In this document: in pieces, positions 36,625 through 47,602 of the stretch | How positions within the stretch are numbered: position 1 is the first letter of the stretch | Layout: the number at the start of each line of letters is the position of its first letter | Source: Gyromitra esculenta | Taxonomy: Eukaryota > Ascomycota > Pezizomycetes > Pezizales > Discinaceae | DNA: 64,000 bases | Assembly (NCBI GenBank): GCA_038503075.1 | Contig: JBCAML010000017.1 | Location: 558,001 to 622,000 of the forward strand | Direction: 5' to 3' | Made by a program: the position numbers and the translations under genes | Notes under the pieces: generated by a model | What the model saw: only the letters and a program-made list of their open reading frames with translations | What the model was told of the DNA's origin: nothing | Databases searched by the model: none

Positions 36625-38838
36625 GCCGGGGATGGGGTGTTGGGATTGTCGATGCAATCCCGTCAGAGCAGCAGCCGGCAATTTCAAGAACTAGAGATGC
36701 CGATGATGCAGACTATTTTATTGTGATGATGATGGGGGTGGGTGGTGGTGGGGGTGGTAGTTGTTGGTGATTGTGGTGGTGGGTTGATGGCGGGTTGATG
36801 GCGGGAAGGTGGTTGAGGTTGCTGCGCCAGGAAGAAGGAGCAAGGGATGCGATGGAGAGACCTGCGTTGAGGAAATGGGACAGGAATAGAAATGGACAGA
36901 ATGAGCGGATCACGGGCCGGATGGGCTGGATGGATGGGGGAGGAGGATAACGAGCGAATATAGAAGTCTTGAGAGTAGCGAAGGATACTCTATTCTACTG
37001 TGCTTGCACGCGATGGGATTGCCAGTATAGATATTCAGGCTGGTTGACGATGATGCTGTCCGGTTTGTTATGCGAACGATGGGGAAAAAACACACGGGTT
37101 GGGTTTGCGGCTGCCGGCGAAAGCGAAAGCCAAAGCAAACGAAGGCCAGGTTGAAACAAGCTTGTTATGTAAGCGCAAGGGGGCAGTTATGTCTTGGCGC
37201 AGATATCGCTTCTGATGGGCAGCAGCCATCCCACGAACTCTCCCTGGGAAAGATCCACAGTCGTTCTTTTCCTTCCATCACGAACCAGAACACTGGTGCA
37301 GCTGCGAGGTGGCCCCTAAGATATGTAGCTTTCAGCTGGCATGCCCTTTTCGCAGAGGTATATATATCCCGCACCGTCCAAGCCCGCACAATTGCACGTT
37401 GGCCCTAATGCCGTCTCGTGGCCTTGGTGCAGCATAGTGCACAAAGGACAGGGCAGGCAGGATGAATACGTAGGTACTACAGCGATGGAGATGGGGGTGA
37501 AGGGGAGAGGAGAGAACGAGAGGCTCAAAGGCCGCCAGAGGCACTCCACATGTAGAATGAGTAGAGCCTACATCTAACCAGGCGTGACATGCCCTTGGCC
37601 ACAATGCCATACCAGTGGGGTGCGGATCTCTCGCTTCTGTACCTACATATACCCACATGTATTCTCCGATTCACGAGAGCAGTGAGTAAATAAATAAATA
37701 GATAGATAGGTAGGTAGTGTCCAAGAGCCTGCCTGCACGTTCCACTCGCCAATCGCTTCTCTCGCACAAAACGGCTATTCAGCAGCAGCTCGTGATACGG
37801 CTGTTGTTGTTCGGGGCAGGTAGCCACTGCATGAGAGAATACCGTGGTGGGTGCTTCATCTTCCAGATTCTTCCCCGATTCTTCACTCGCCCCCCAATAG
37901 AGCAGCTGGCACTGAACCGCAAGTGGATGGATTCTCCCTCTCTCTCGACAACAGCCTCAGGCACAGTGCATACATACATACATACATACACCATTGCTGC
38001 CGGCTCTAGTGGGTTCTTAAAATACACACTTTCATGTATAAACGGTAACATAGAGCTCCGCCGCACTCCCCAGTCGCTCTATCGCTCCCCCTCGATCAAG
38101 CCCTCGCCACGCCCAATTTGTTCTGGATTCGTGTTTCGCACTCCGATTCCCGAGAAAGGCCCAGGAGCCGCCTTGTTCCCCCCGCTATCGCCCCGCAGAA
38201 GACCCTACATGTCTGCTCTACCGCACTTATTCTCCATCCTCGCAGACGTAACCGAGAAAATAAAATAAAACGTGGGTCGTCGCTACCGCTGTGGCCCGAG
38301 ACGAGGTTCCTCAGCCCTGATGCTTGCCTTCCTGCCCGCTTGCTACAGCAGCTTGACCACAGCACGGGCAGCAGAATAGTGCCTCATCGCATACCTACTT
38401 ATCCGCCCACCACCCACACTCACACTCACTACCTACCTATACCTGACCACCACCACCACCATCTCCCTCCTCCGTCCATCCATCTCCTCTGCAACACCAC
38501 TCCCTCTCCTTTACATTCTTTTATTTATTCTTTTCCTCTATTGCGCCCTCCCCCGGTGACACATTGCAAACGATCCTGGATTCCCCCAGCGAAAAAGAAA
38601 AGAAGATACCCAAGAAGAGCCGGATCCGAATTAATATTAATAACCTGCAGCCCTCCATCTTCTCCAGACAAAACAGAAAGTCCATCACCTCCATCACCAT
38701 CAAAGGTTTCATTGAACTCGCCCATTACTGGCCAGCGTTGATCCGGTTACTTCTGCGATAGCCGGGAGTGGGGCGGTTCCAGTAGCAGTAGTAGTAATAG
38801 CAGCAGCATAAGCAGCACCAGTAGCAGCAGTCGCGACC
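36625..38838. other. spacer with simple repeats
   Basis: Divergent spacer between ULP1 and the arrestin-like gene. It has GGT/GTT-rich repeats near 36720-36800, a run of tetranucleotide repeats (AAATAAATAGATAGATAGGTAGGT type) near 37690-37715, (CATA)n near 37974-37992 and pyrimidine-rich sequence before 38839. I support no gene; several frames are low-complexity. Confidence 0.5.
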
Positions 38839-40265
38839 ATGGAAATATTAGAAAAGATTCCAGCCTTCGTCCGTGTAAGCGGTCCCCCCAACAGCAATTA
38901 CCTGGTAGGATATCCAGGAATCTCAGCTACAATGGTAACCACCCTTCCCACCCCCCAAGCCATACATTCTATCTCGCCCCCCCCCCCCAGGCTCTCTTCT
39001 TCCTGGGGGAATAAAGCTAGTTGTTGAGATTGTGTGTCCTTGTCGCAGGGTCGCTGACCAGAGTTTTGTTACCCATTTCCTCAGCCTCGGATAGAAGGCA
39101 AAGTCGAGATCCGTCCCGGCGCTGGGTACACCGCCCCTGTTAGCATCTCCTTCGTCTCGATCGGGCTCTACAGACGGGAAACAATACACCCGCACGCCGA
39201 TGGTGTCATTTCTGGGCGTCTTGCAGCACCCCGAAAAGAGATTCGCTCCTTGATCGGCAAAGAACAACGGTTATACCAATGCCCCGTGGGCAAGCACTAC
39301 GAAATGGTCATGGCGATGGATCTTCCGTTCATGTTGATGATCCCTGTGTCAGGCGTTGGCACAGATGACATCGGAAACGTCCCCCCCGCGAGCTTATCGC
39401 TACCCTCACGAATCGCAGAGACCTTTTACGAGTTAGAGGTGTGTGTTCGGCAAGGACACGCAGAGCTAACACGACACACTTTCCCGGTACCGCTGAGCAG
39501 GTACGACACACTCTCATCCTTTGGTATGTACAACCGGCCCGAAACGCAGGAACGAGTATCGGATCACCTTGTCACACTATCATTATGCCTGGAGCGCTGG
39601 TCTTTCGGCCCCAACGACCCCGTAGAGGTGTCAGTGCGACTGGCGCCGAACCCAGACTGGATGTCGAAAGCGCGCAAAGTCTCAATCGCGAAGATTGTAG
39701 TAGTAATAGAAGAACAGATCACATACAACCCCCAAGGTGATGAGCCGACGACCAAGGTGAATAAACTCATCACGAAAAAGGAAGTGGTGTCGCAGAAGCT
39801 GCCTGAGGTTGGATACGACACAAAGATCACGATGCGATTTCCGGCGAAGGAGCTGCGAGATAGTGATGGGTTCTTGCCGCCTGGAAAGACGGCATTCCCA
39901 TTGTATGAAGTTAGCGGGTTCACGACTACAGCAACACTATATAAGATTGACTATTTCCTATCAGTTAGAGTACGTCCACCCTCCTCACTGTGGGTAGGTA
40001 CAAAGGTACTGATTGGTTATAGGCACATATGTCAAGCTGTAAAGACATCATACTGCGCCAAAAAATCGTCGTCTCTCCATTCGACCACGAAACGTGCCAT
40101 GCGGAACTACCCGCGATACAGGAAGCGGCACAGGTAGCTTATCGTATAAATCAGGAAGGACCTAGATTGCCAGCTCCGGTTATTATATATCCTCATGATA
40201 CGGGCTTGTTGCGTCGTGTAGGCATGGCTAAGGTGGGGAATGAACGAAAGTTACTCATTGAATAA
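38839..40265 (+). CDS. arrestin-like (alpha-arrestin family) protein
   Basis: Three exons, 38839-38934, 39085-39969 and 40023-40265, all in phase 0: 407 aa. The start is MEILEKIPAFVRVSGPPNSN; exon 2 begins PRIEGKVEIRPGAGYTAPVS, then FVSIGLYRRETIH, LPSRIAETFYELEV, TLSSFGMYNRPETQERVSDH and FGPNDPVEVSVRLAPNPDWM. The C-terminal part has GFTTTATLYKIDYFLSV and ILRQKIVVSPFD. This is the two-lobed arrestin N/C beta-sandwich arrangement of fungal arrestin-domain proteins, which act as adaptors linking Rsp5-type ubiquitin ligases to plasma membrane transporters or receptors. I see no clear PPxY motif, so ligase recruitment is not shown by sequence. It is conserved in filamentous ascomycetes as far as I recall. 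Confidence 0.86.
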
Positions 40266-41399
40266 GAAATATTTTTTTTCGATACCATATAATTATTCAA
40301 TTGCTAGGGAAGGGGGAGCTGCGAAAGAGAAAAAAAATATTATGAACTGCCCGGTGGCGCTATGGGGTGCGTTCCGGGTGGCTATACGAGGTAACGAGGT
40401 ATACGAATGCGTTCTCTTTTTTTTTGAAAAACGGGGGGAAGCGGACGGTAGGGAAAATCTAAAGCGAGTAGTGGAGTTTTTCTTCTCTATATTTTGGGGG
40501 AGTTTCTTCTATTATCGTCTGTTTGTGTTTTTATCTGGAGTTTTTTTCTTTTTTTACTATAGGGGAACGATTTCACTAGGATTTCATGGTTCCTTTTTCC
40601 TTTATAAGGGAGCGGATATGTGATTTTTGGATGGGCTTTTTGGATGGACTTTTTTCCATTACTCTACCCCCTCCCTTACTTATTTTTTTCATTATGGTTT
40701 GATTCGATTCTTGCTGTACATTTTTATATTTTACCTCTTTTTTTCTTAAATTTCCTTTCTCTAGGCGTTCTCTTTGCTTGATAGGTCATGACTCACGAGT
40801 AGGCCAGTCTTGTGCGCAGCATGGCATAGCATCGTTTTTTTTTTTTTACAATCTGAGACTAGTTAGTGGTTAGCAGAGCGCTGGACAAGAGGACTCGATA
40901 GCCACATAACAGTTATCAATAATTTTTAAGATTTACTCGCTACCACCGCCACCACCGTCCAAAAAAAAAAAAAAACAAGCTTAAAACCCTAAAATCTAAA
41001 ATCTAAAATCTAAAAACCCGGTTAACTAGGTAATACTCATCGTAGCCCTGCGCCCCCCCCTTTCCCTCCCCACCCCCCTGAACATCCGTAATCGATAACC
41101 TTCTTCTCTCCCCGCTATCGTTAACACGACACGTGCCTGCCAAGTCAAACCGTGTGACTCAATTTATATCACGTGCACGCGATAACTTAACGACACGTGA
41201 ACCCAACTTTAAAGTAACCCCCCCCCACCTCCCACCTCCCCACCTCCCCACCTCCCCACCTCCCCCCCTCCCCACCTCCCCACCTCCCCACCTCCCACCT
41301 CTCTATCTCCGTAACGCGCCAACTAACCCCCCCTCTTCCTTCCCCCAACTCACTAAAACACGCAAACACTACGGGGGAAAAGAGAAAAAGAAAAAAAAG
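40266..41399. promoter_or_regulatory. upstream region of elongin C with three CACGTG boxes and a pyrimidine tract
   Basis: CACGTG occurs at 41130-41135, 41170-41175 and 41194-41199, three copies in 70 bp, about 200-270 bp before the ATG. A strand-asymmetric tract of repeated CCACCTCC units follows at 41221-41300. Further left there are poly-T runs and a short AAATCT-type tandem repeat near 40985-41010. No second gene is seen. Confidence 0.6.
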
Positions 41400-41893
41400 A
41401 TGGCGGAACAAGATACAAACTCGGTCGTTCTGGTCTCGAAAGATAATTTCCAATTCGTCATGCGCAAGTCTGCGGTGCTGGTGTCGCCGGCTATCAAGAG
41501 TATGCTTGATAAGCGGAGTATGTATTTCTCACCGTATGAAGGAAGGGGGGAGGGGGGGGTGAATGGAGGGAGGGGAGCGAGGAGTGGTTGCTAATTAGAG
41601 GGGTTGGCGATGGCGGTGGTAGGCAATTTTGTGGAGGCGAGGGAGAATAAGATATATTTCCCGAACATGAGGTGGGGGGAGGTTTTTTTTATATACTTCC
41701 TAGGAAATAAGGGGATGTTTTGCTGATTATGAGGCCGAGGAGGGGGGAGTATAGTACGGTCATTTTAGAGACGGTTTGCGAGTACTTTTACTATAAGGAG
41801 AAGTATCGCGATGTTAAGGACGTGCCGGATATGGATGTTCCACCTGAGTTGGCGTTGGAATTGTTGATGATGGCGGATTTTCTGCATATATGA
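41400..41893 (+). CDS. ELC1: elongin C
   Basis: Three exons, 41400-41517, 41623-41671 and 41755-41893, giving 102 codons, 101 aa, matching the 99-112 aa of known elongin C. It starts MAEQDTNSVVLVSKDNFQFV and continues AVLVSPAIKSMLDKRSNFVE, FPNMSTVILETVCEYFYY, and DMDVPPELALELLMMADFLH at the end. This is the Skp1/BTB fold; the last helix forms the cullin/BC-box contact. Elongin C pairs with Cul3-type ligases or Ela1 in fungi, where it aids removal of stalled RNA polymerase II. The second acceptor (TATAG at 41750-41754) matters: using earlier AG sites gives stops or an extra poly-Arg/Gly stretch, while this one aligns residue for residue with human elongin C (FREIPSHVLSKV). Confidence 0.9.
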
Positions 41894-43982
41894 GTGACGG
41901 GGGTGGGAAAATGGAGGAAAGCTGGTTGGGGGGGTAGACGTGGTGTAGGGTTTTAGAGTGTGGTATAGATGGGAACTTGGAGTGAGCTGGGATGGCTATA
42001 TTGATTGTCACGGGAATAGATACCATATTGCCTCTCATGGGTTCCATCTCGTATTGTTGCAGACCGAAGGTCGTCCTTAGGAGAACCTAAGCAGATATCC
42101 GTTTTTTATCGTTACCCATGCATGATGATGGGTTTCTCAGAAGCACAGGACGGTCCTTCCAGATATTTCGAGTAGAATGCTCATTAACCAGGGTATCATC
42201 AAAGCATGCCCGGTATTGCGCCGGTGTATGTTTAACGGTTCTAACCCAGTGGTGTATGTATCATAGACCCTTCTACTTCGTTTCAGACCAATTAGCCTTG
42301 ACCCTACTCAAAGGTGCCTAATACACGATCGTCTACCGCCTAATGCAAACCCACAGCATTATAGTCTACCGAGAGTCGGGGAAGTCACTACCTACGAAAC
42401 TGAGATGATTGACGATTTATGTTCTCAGTGCACGACGAGAGAAGAGCTTGCCGTCTCAAGACATGAAAAGCTGAAAGATGAAGAGAGCTAAAAACAGAAG
42501 CACCCTCAGCAAATACCAAACATACTCCTACCCAAACGGTCACCAAAAGCAGATACAACAAATAGAAGACAAGAATCTCAATAACTTTACCCCCTCGCCA
42601 AACAGCCAGGGAGCAATGCTAAAGAGTCCCCATCCCTGAGTGCCAGGACAGAGACATAACCAGAGCCAAGAATTCGTATCATGGATTAGCCAGAAGAGAA
42701 AGTGCCGACCAAGAGGGTACTCAGGCAAGGAAGAGCGAGAATCAGAATCAGAATCAGAATCCAGACAGACCTCTTCCCCCGCAGGAGCGCACACGGACCA
42801 AAGACGCTCTCCCACCTGTTAACTCGGCGGGTGTGGCTTTCCACACCACAAGGGAGCTGCCAGCCGGGGCTGATTGTGTGGGAGCCACCCGAGCAGTTTG
42901 GCCTTGTTAAGCCTGTGTTGTTGTTCGATGAGGGCGATGTTGATGGTGGGAGGAAGGAAGAGGAGAAGAAGGTGGGAGGAAGGGGGTATTTATACTGTGT
43001 GGGCTTGGCATATGCACTTCAAAGTCACGTTGTGTTTTCGCCGCAGCGAATGGGAGGGGTTGGTATATGACTATGCCTTTCTATGGTGGGGTGGGTGGTG
43101 GGGCGTGGTGGGGTGCGAGGAGCTTATCGCGTTACCCTATCTTGCGCTGAGGTTCGGGATAGAGGACCACTACATGTACACATGTAGACTGTGGATGAAG
43201 GATCTGCTGCTTTCTATTTCGCCTCTAGAAGTTATATATCTAATCATACATGTATCTTAAATATTGTTATCGTGTCTACCCCCCACTCATGTTATCCATA
43301 ACGAAAAAAAAATCACGGTCAATAATACTCCGCTGACTTACCGGCTCCATCGAGGCAGCCCTCTATCTGTACGTCTAATGGCATCCATCCATCCATCCAT
43401 CCAAACCATAAGCTCTGTTCTGAAGCAGCAATGGGAAACCACGCTAGGTACTAAACACGCGAGTGATACTCCATGACCATTCGCCAACCACCGAAAAGGA
43501 ATCTACTATGACCGCCACAACACGAATACGGGATATAGTCACGCTAGCACAGAAACGAGGCCGGAGGAATACATGTAGTGAAGGTCCATTCTTGGTATTC
43601 GGGAGAATATCACGCGATCCTATTCATTGCTGCCAAAAGGTAACGTGGAGCGGCTCAAGATCAGGAAGTCAATTCACTATTCACAGCCTCTGCCATAAAT
43701 AGTCTATCAGGCGCACCGGAAGCGAGGGCATTGTAGGGACATACACGTATGTATCGATACCGGCGTCTGCAAAAGATAGTCGCATAAAATGCAGTGTTGT
43801 ATGCGAACATTCCAGGCAACCGATTATAATCACAGACCATCACTCGTCCACTTTGCAAAACTTGATTGGTGGATAAAAAAGACTTTACTCCCAAAATGGT
43901 ATCGTGTCCTACAACCAAAACATCTATGCTATTCTACACGTCCTAACGTCCTAGCCCCCCAAAAAAGTCCCCACTACCCAAC
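41894..43982. other. spacer between convergent genes, no gene seen
   Basis: 2.1 kb between the 3' ends of elongin C and SEN54. TACATGTA occurs at 43171, 43247 and 43570, an AGAATC-type repeat near 42738-42762 and (CCAT)n near 43380-43400. Frames of 60-130 codons here have no ATG or no family resemblance. Confidence 0.5.
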
Positions 43983-45276
43983 CTACCTCCCCCGTCCCCT
44001 CCCACCCGCAGCACCTCTCCCAGCACCTCCACCTCTGCCACCCCTGCCACCCCTGCCACCCCTTTTACCACCCCTCGCACTCCCTGGCTTCACCTTCCAC
44101 ATAACCTCGTCCGCAAACCCTACGTCCGCAACCTTGATATAGCTCGTAACCCCACTATCCACGACCGCAAGTATCACGTTCCGCCACCCTTCCTTCAGTC
44201 TCATAAACTGGCTTCTATCCTTGACACTTTCGTCTACCGGCACGCTATCAAACAATCCCGCCAGTTCCTGCAACGTCGGCACATGAGTTTCCCGCGCCGA
44301 TACTACCGCGACGCGGAAATCCGGTGGCGGAGGATCCGATTTTTTAAAGTGTGGTCGCGGTTTCCAGATATGGTAAGTTATGCGGAATGGTGAAGCCGAG
44401 GACGTCAGATTAAGTGGATGGGATGCGGAATGGGGAGGGTGGTGCGATGGGATGAGAGAGAGACGTTGGTATATAGCGGGGTATGAGTGGTATGTACTTG
44501 ATGGAACCAATGGGCCCGACGGCGGGGGTGAAGGAGTGAGGATGGATGCGAAGCGAGATGCAATTGTGTTGAAGATACCGAGTACGCTGGTGGGGGCAGC
44601 GGGAGGGAGGACTGTTGGCGTGGGTGTAGTTGTGATTGGGTCTTCGTCGAAGAAGGTTGGTGCTCGCTGGATTATGTAGCCTGCGCGCTTGAGATATGCG
44701 TATACTTGGTATCGCTCGAGTCCTCCGCACCCTTCGAGGCAGCTGGCGTATACTCCTTGCAGACTCATTGGGATCCCCTCCTCCCACCAGCACTCTAGGT
44801 TACCGCGCTCAACGAGGTAGATGGTTTCCTCGGGCAGCAACCATAGTACGCCCTTTCGGTCGGCTTTGCCAACGGTTTTGAAGTGGGGTCCTCGCGCAAT
44901 GTGGACTTCGGACATGGTGGAAGCGGGCCGCCAGGTGGCTTCGACGTGGACTTTGTTGGAGTGTTTTCGCTCGCCGAGGAGGGCATCGTGCATGGCTTGG
45001 CGCGAATCGGCGAGGATGGTGTCTTGGAGATTGGTACCATCTGGCTCAAAGTCTTTTTCGCCACGGCGAGGGAGGGAAGCATGGTCGGTTCTGGAGAGGT
45101 TAGTATTGGGGGAGGGGTTGGCTCGATGCTAGGTATTGGTAGGCTATTCATGGGAGGTGTTACTTTTTAAACATGTTCAAGAATCTGAAATCCTGGGTTT
45201 CGTCTGACAGGTCGGCATCCTGGGGATTGTTGTGCATGATTCGCAGATTGTCTGCCTCTGCTTCAGGGTCAGCCAT
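43983..45276 (-). CDS. SEN54: tRNA-splicing endonuclease subunit Sen54 with RGG-rich tail
   Basis: Two exons, 45276-45164 and 45090-43983, joined by a 73-bp intron: 406 aa. The first exon encodes the family motif LSDETQDFRFLNMF; the second starts ASLPRRGEKDFEPDGTNLQD and continues SRQAMHDALLGERKHSNKVH, GVLWLLPEETIYLVERGNLE and LERYQVYAYLKRAGYII, all typical of the Sen54 N-terminal domain. Sen54 is the non-catalytic partner that binds the mature tRNA body in the Sen2-Sen34-Sen15-Sen54 complex. After a Pro/Ser linker the C-terminal endonuclease-like fold (IYHIWKPRPHFKKSDPPPPD, RNVILAVVDSGVTSYIKVAD) is present. The last 30 residues are almost purely Gly/Arg (RGG repeats), not usual for Sen54 as far as I know. 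Divergent from the GH72 gene, 613 bp away. Confidence 0.92.
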
Positions 45277-45889
45277 TGTGATTGTTTATTTGGGATCGTT
45301 TCCCTTGATGGGTGGGGGCGGTGGGGGATGGTAGGGGATGGTTGGAGGTTTGTTGAGCTGTGGCTGCGATGACGATGGCTGGGAGAAGTTGGCGACAGAG
45401 CAGAGTTTAGCGTGTTGCCCCGCCGAACCCTGGCCCTGGGCGACCAGCCAGCCCTGTCTCGCTGATGGTGTGTTGCCCAGGCTGCCCTGGATGCTGGATG
45501 GTCTCATCGGCTGGCCCCTTTACCCGTGCATGGCATGCGACTTGAGCGGCAGCCGGGAACAGCCATGGCTGGCCCGTGCGTGCCTGCCCAGTTGTGCTTT
45601 GGACGGGTTTCCTTCGCCGGGCCTGGAAGATTAGACGCACCTGTCGTTGGTCCTTTTCATTTCCCTGTTTTCGCGACTCGTCTGGTAGGTCAGGCAGCAG
45701 ATATTCTTTTCTTTGGTGCTGCTGCCCTCTCGCCCTTTGTTTCTCCCCACAACATCTCTCGCAACACGCTCGCTTCTGTTTGTTTCTGCTCCCTCTGCCC
45801 CCGTTCACTGCATCACCGTCACTCGTTTCCCCACGTAAACACCCATCTCCAGATCAGCTGCTACCAGCATCCCAGCCAATTCCTCAACC
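45277..45889. promoter_or_regulatory. bidirectional promoter between SEN54 and the GH72 gene
   Basis: This 613-bp divergent spacer is GC-rich in the middle. The right half is pyrimidine-rich just before the GH72 start (CTCGTTTCCCCACG...CATCTCCAG). Long open frames on both strands here are compositional and have no protein resemblance. Confidence 0.5.
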
Positions 45890-47602
45890 ATGAAGTCTCT
45901 CGCTCTCGTAGGCATCCCCATCTCCACTGAAATCACGCTAGGCTAACAAATCACGCAAGTCCACGCTTGCCGTGGTGCTTTCCGCCCACCTCGCTGGTGC
46001 TGTCCAGCCGCTTGTTGTCGAGGGGAATGATTTCATCAACTCTGTCACTAAGGACCGTTTCGTGATGGTGGGAGTGGCTTATCAGCCGGCCGGAGGTGCA
46101 ATCTCGTGATTTTAGACTGGGGATGTTGGTTTTTGAGTTTCGGGATTAACGCCGTTGCGTGGATGTGCAGCTAGTGGCTATGATCCGAATTCGGGTGTCG
46201 ATCCTCTGAGCGATGCAGATGTCTGCCTTCGAGGTCTGTCTCCATCATCCATCCAATTGACAGGGATTTTATTGATGCGTGTGCAGATGCTGCCATCATG
46301 CAGAAACTGGGTGTCAACACCATCCGGGTTTACAACATCAACCCGTCTATCAACCATGACCAGTGTATGTCGATCTTCAACGCTGTTGGCATCTACGTGT
46401 AAGTACTCTCCGTGACCCTACTTCCACCTATTCCTAACACCTGGTGCCTAATGGTAAAATAAATAAATAATAAATAAAATTCTTAACACTCTGTTAGTGC
46501 CCTCGATGTCAACTCTCCCCTTGCTGGCGAGTCTCTTAACCGCTACGACCCAGGGTCTTCCTACACCGAAGACTACCTCAAACGCATATTCAATGTGGTT
46601 GATGCTTTCAAGGGCTACCCCAACATTCTTGGCTTCTTCGCCGGAAACGAGGTCGTCAACGACGTTAGATCCGCCAGCGTGGTTCCTCCCTATATTCGTG
46701 CTGTCCAGCGTGATCTGAAACAGTACATTGCCAAAAACGCAGGCCGTGTTATCCCCGTCGGATACTCTGCCGCCTCTGAAGACAACCGCCGCCCTATGTG
46801 GGCCTATCTCACGTGTGGAAATGACGCCGACTCCCGTGCAGACTTCTACGGATTGAACAGCTATGAATGGTGCGGTGACTCGACCTGGCAGACGTCTGGC
46901 TACCAGGGATTGGTAGACACGTTCGCAAACACATCTGTCCCACTCTTCTTCTCTGAATACGGCTGCAACACAGTCAAGCCCCGCCCCTTCACCGAGGTCC
47001 CCGAAATATACGGTCCCCGCATGATCGACAACTGGTCCGGTGGTCTCGTCTACGAATACAGCGAAGAGCAATCCGATTACGGTCTTGTCGATCTCGCCAG
47101 CAACGGTGATGCCACCCTCCGAAAAGACTTCGACAACCTCCAAAGCCAATACAACAAGATCAACCTCACCCTCATTACGACCCGCACTGTCTCCTCCACA
47201 ACCGTGAGCCACCCTACCTGCAACAGCACTTTCATCCTCCTTGCCCATAGCGCACAATTCAACACTTCGATGGAAATCCCCGACTGCCCAGCACCAAACC
47301 TAATCGCGAATGGAGTCGGCAATAAGAACGTCGGCAAACTCGTCAGTGTCACTACCCTACAGTCTACACACAAGATCTTTACATCTAGCAATACCCAAAT
47401 CAAAAACTTGGCTATTGTGCCCCTGCCAGCCGATAAGAGCAATACGCCTAATGGAGAAAACACGTCTTCATCCTCTGCGGTGAGCACGGCGAATAGTACT
47501 AAGGAGAATGATAAGAAGGGTGGTGCAGGCAAATTTAGCGCGAACTTAGGTGCGGCAGGAGTTGTGGCAGGGATTGTGTACATGTTTTTTACTATCATCT
47601 AG
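45890..47602 (+). CDS. GPI-anchored 1,3-beta-glucanosyltransferase (glycoside hydrolase family 72, Gas/Gel)
   Basis: Five exons, 45890-45907, 45960-46095, 46171-46233, 46287-46398 and 46498-47602, all phases consistent: 478 codons, 477 aa. It elongates beta-1,3-glucan chains in the cell wall. A signal peptide (MKSLALSTLAVVLSAHLAGA) is split by an intron after six codons. GH72 landmarks follow: FVMVGVAYQPAG, DVCLRDAAIMQKLGVNTIRV, GIYVALDVNSPL, acid/base Glu in GFFAGNEVVND, NSYEWCGDST, and nucleophile Glu in LFFSEYGCN. After the catalytic domain comes a short Cys-poor region and a Ser/Thr linker ending KKGGAGKF plus a hydrophobic tail, the GPI-attachment signal. No CBM43 (X8) Cys-rich module is visible, so it is of the Gel1-like type without X8. 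Exon 4 starts at the later of two AGs (46286), the one giving CLRDAAIMQ. Confidence 0.94.

Noticed and set aside
38118..38741. 207-codon plus-strand frame rich in Pro, His and Thr
   Set aside because: Low-complexity pyrimidine-rich leader upstream of the arrestin-like gene; no ATG at the start of a conserved block and no motif.
41672..41760. Apparent frameshift or premature stop in elongin C at a G6 run
   Set aside because: It arises only if the AG at 41710-41711 is used as acceptor. The TATAG acceptor at 41750-41754 gives FPNMSTVILETV, in frame and colinear with known elongin C, so no frameshift is needed.
42540..42822. Short frames on both strands around 42.5-42.8 kb with Ser-Asp or Glu-Ser dipeptide runs
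   Set aside because: They are produced by an AGAATC-type simple repeat; no ATG in the minus frame and no homology signal.
43160..43200. Interleaved TACATGTA/ACATGTAG as a hairpin or transposon end
   Set aside because: The palindrome is only 8-16 bp and recurs elsewhere as isolated octamers, so it fits the global motif rather than an element end.
46234..46286. Acceptor at 46263 in the GH72 gene, giving extra residues before the AAIMQ helix
   Set aside because: Phase does not close and an extra DFIDACA segment is not found in GH72; the acceptor at 46286 gives CLRDAAIMQKLGVNTIRV.
46448..47257. 269-codon antisense frame under the GH72 gene
   Set aside because: It is the shadow of a GC3-rich coding exon; no family motifs and no ATG context, while the sense frame is certain.
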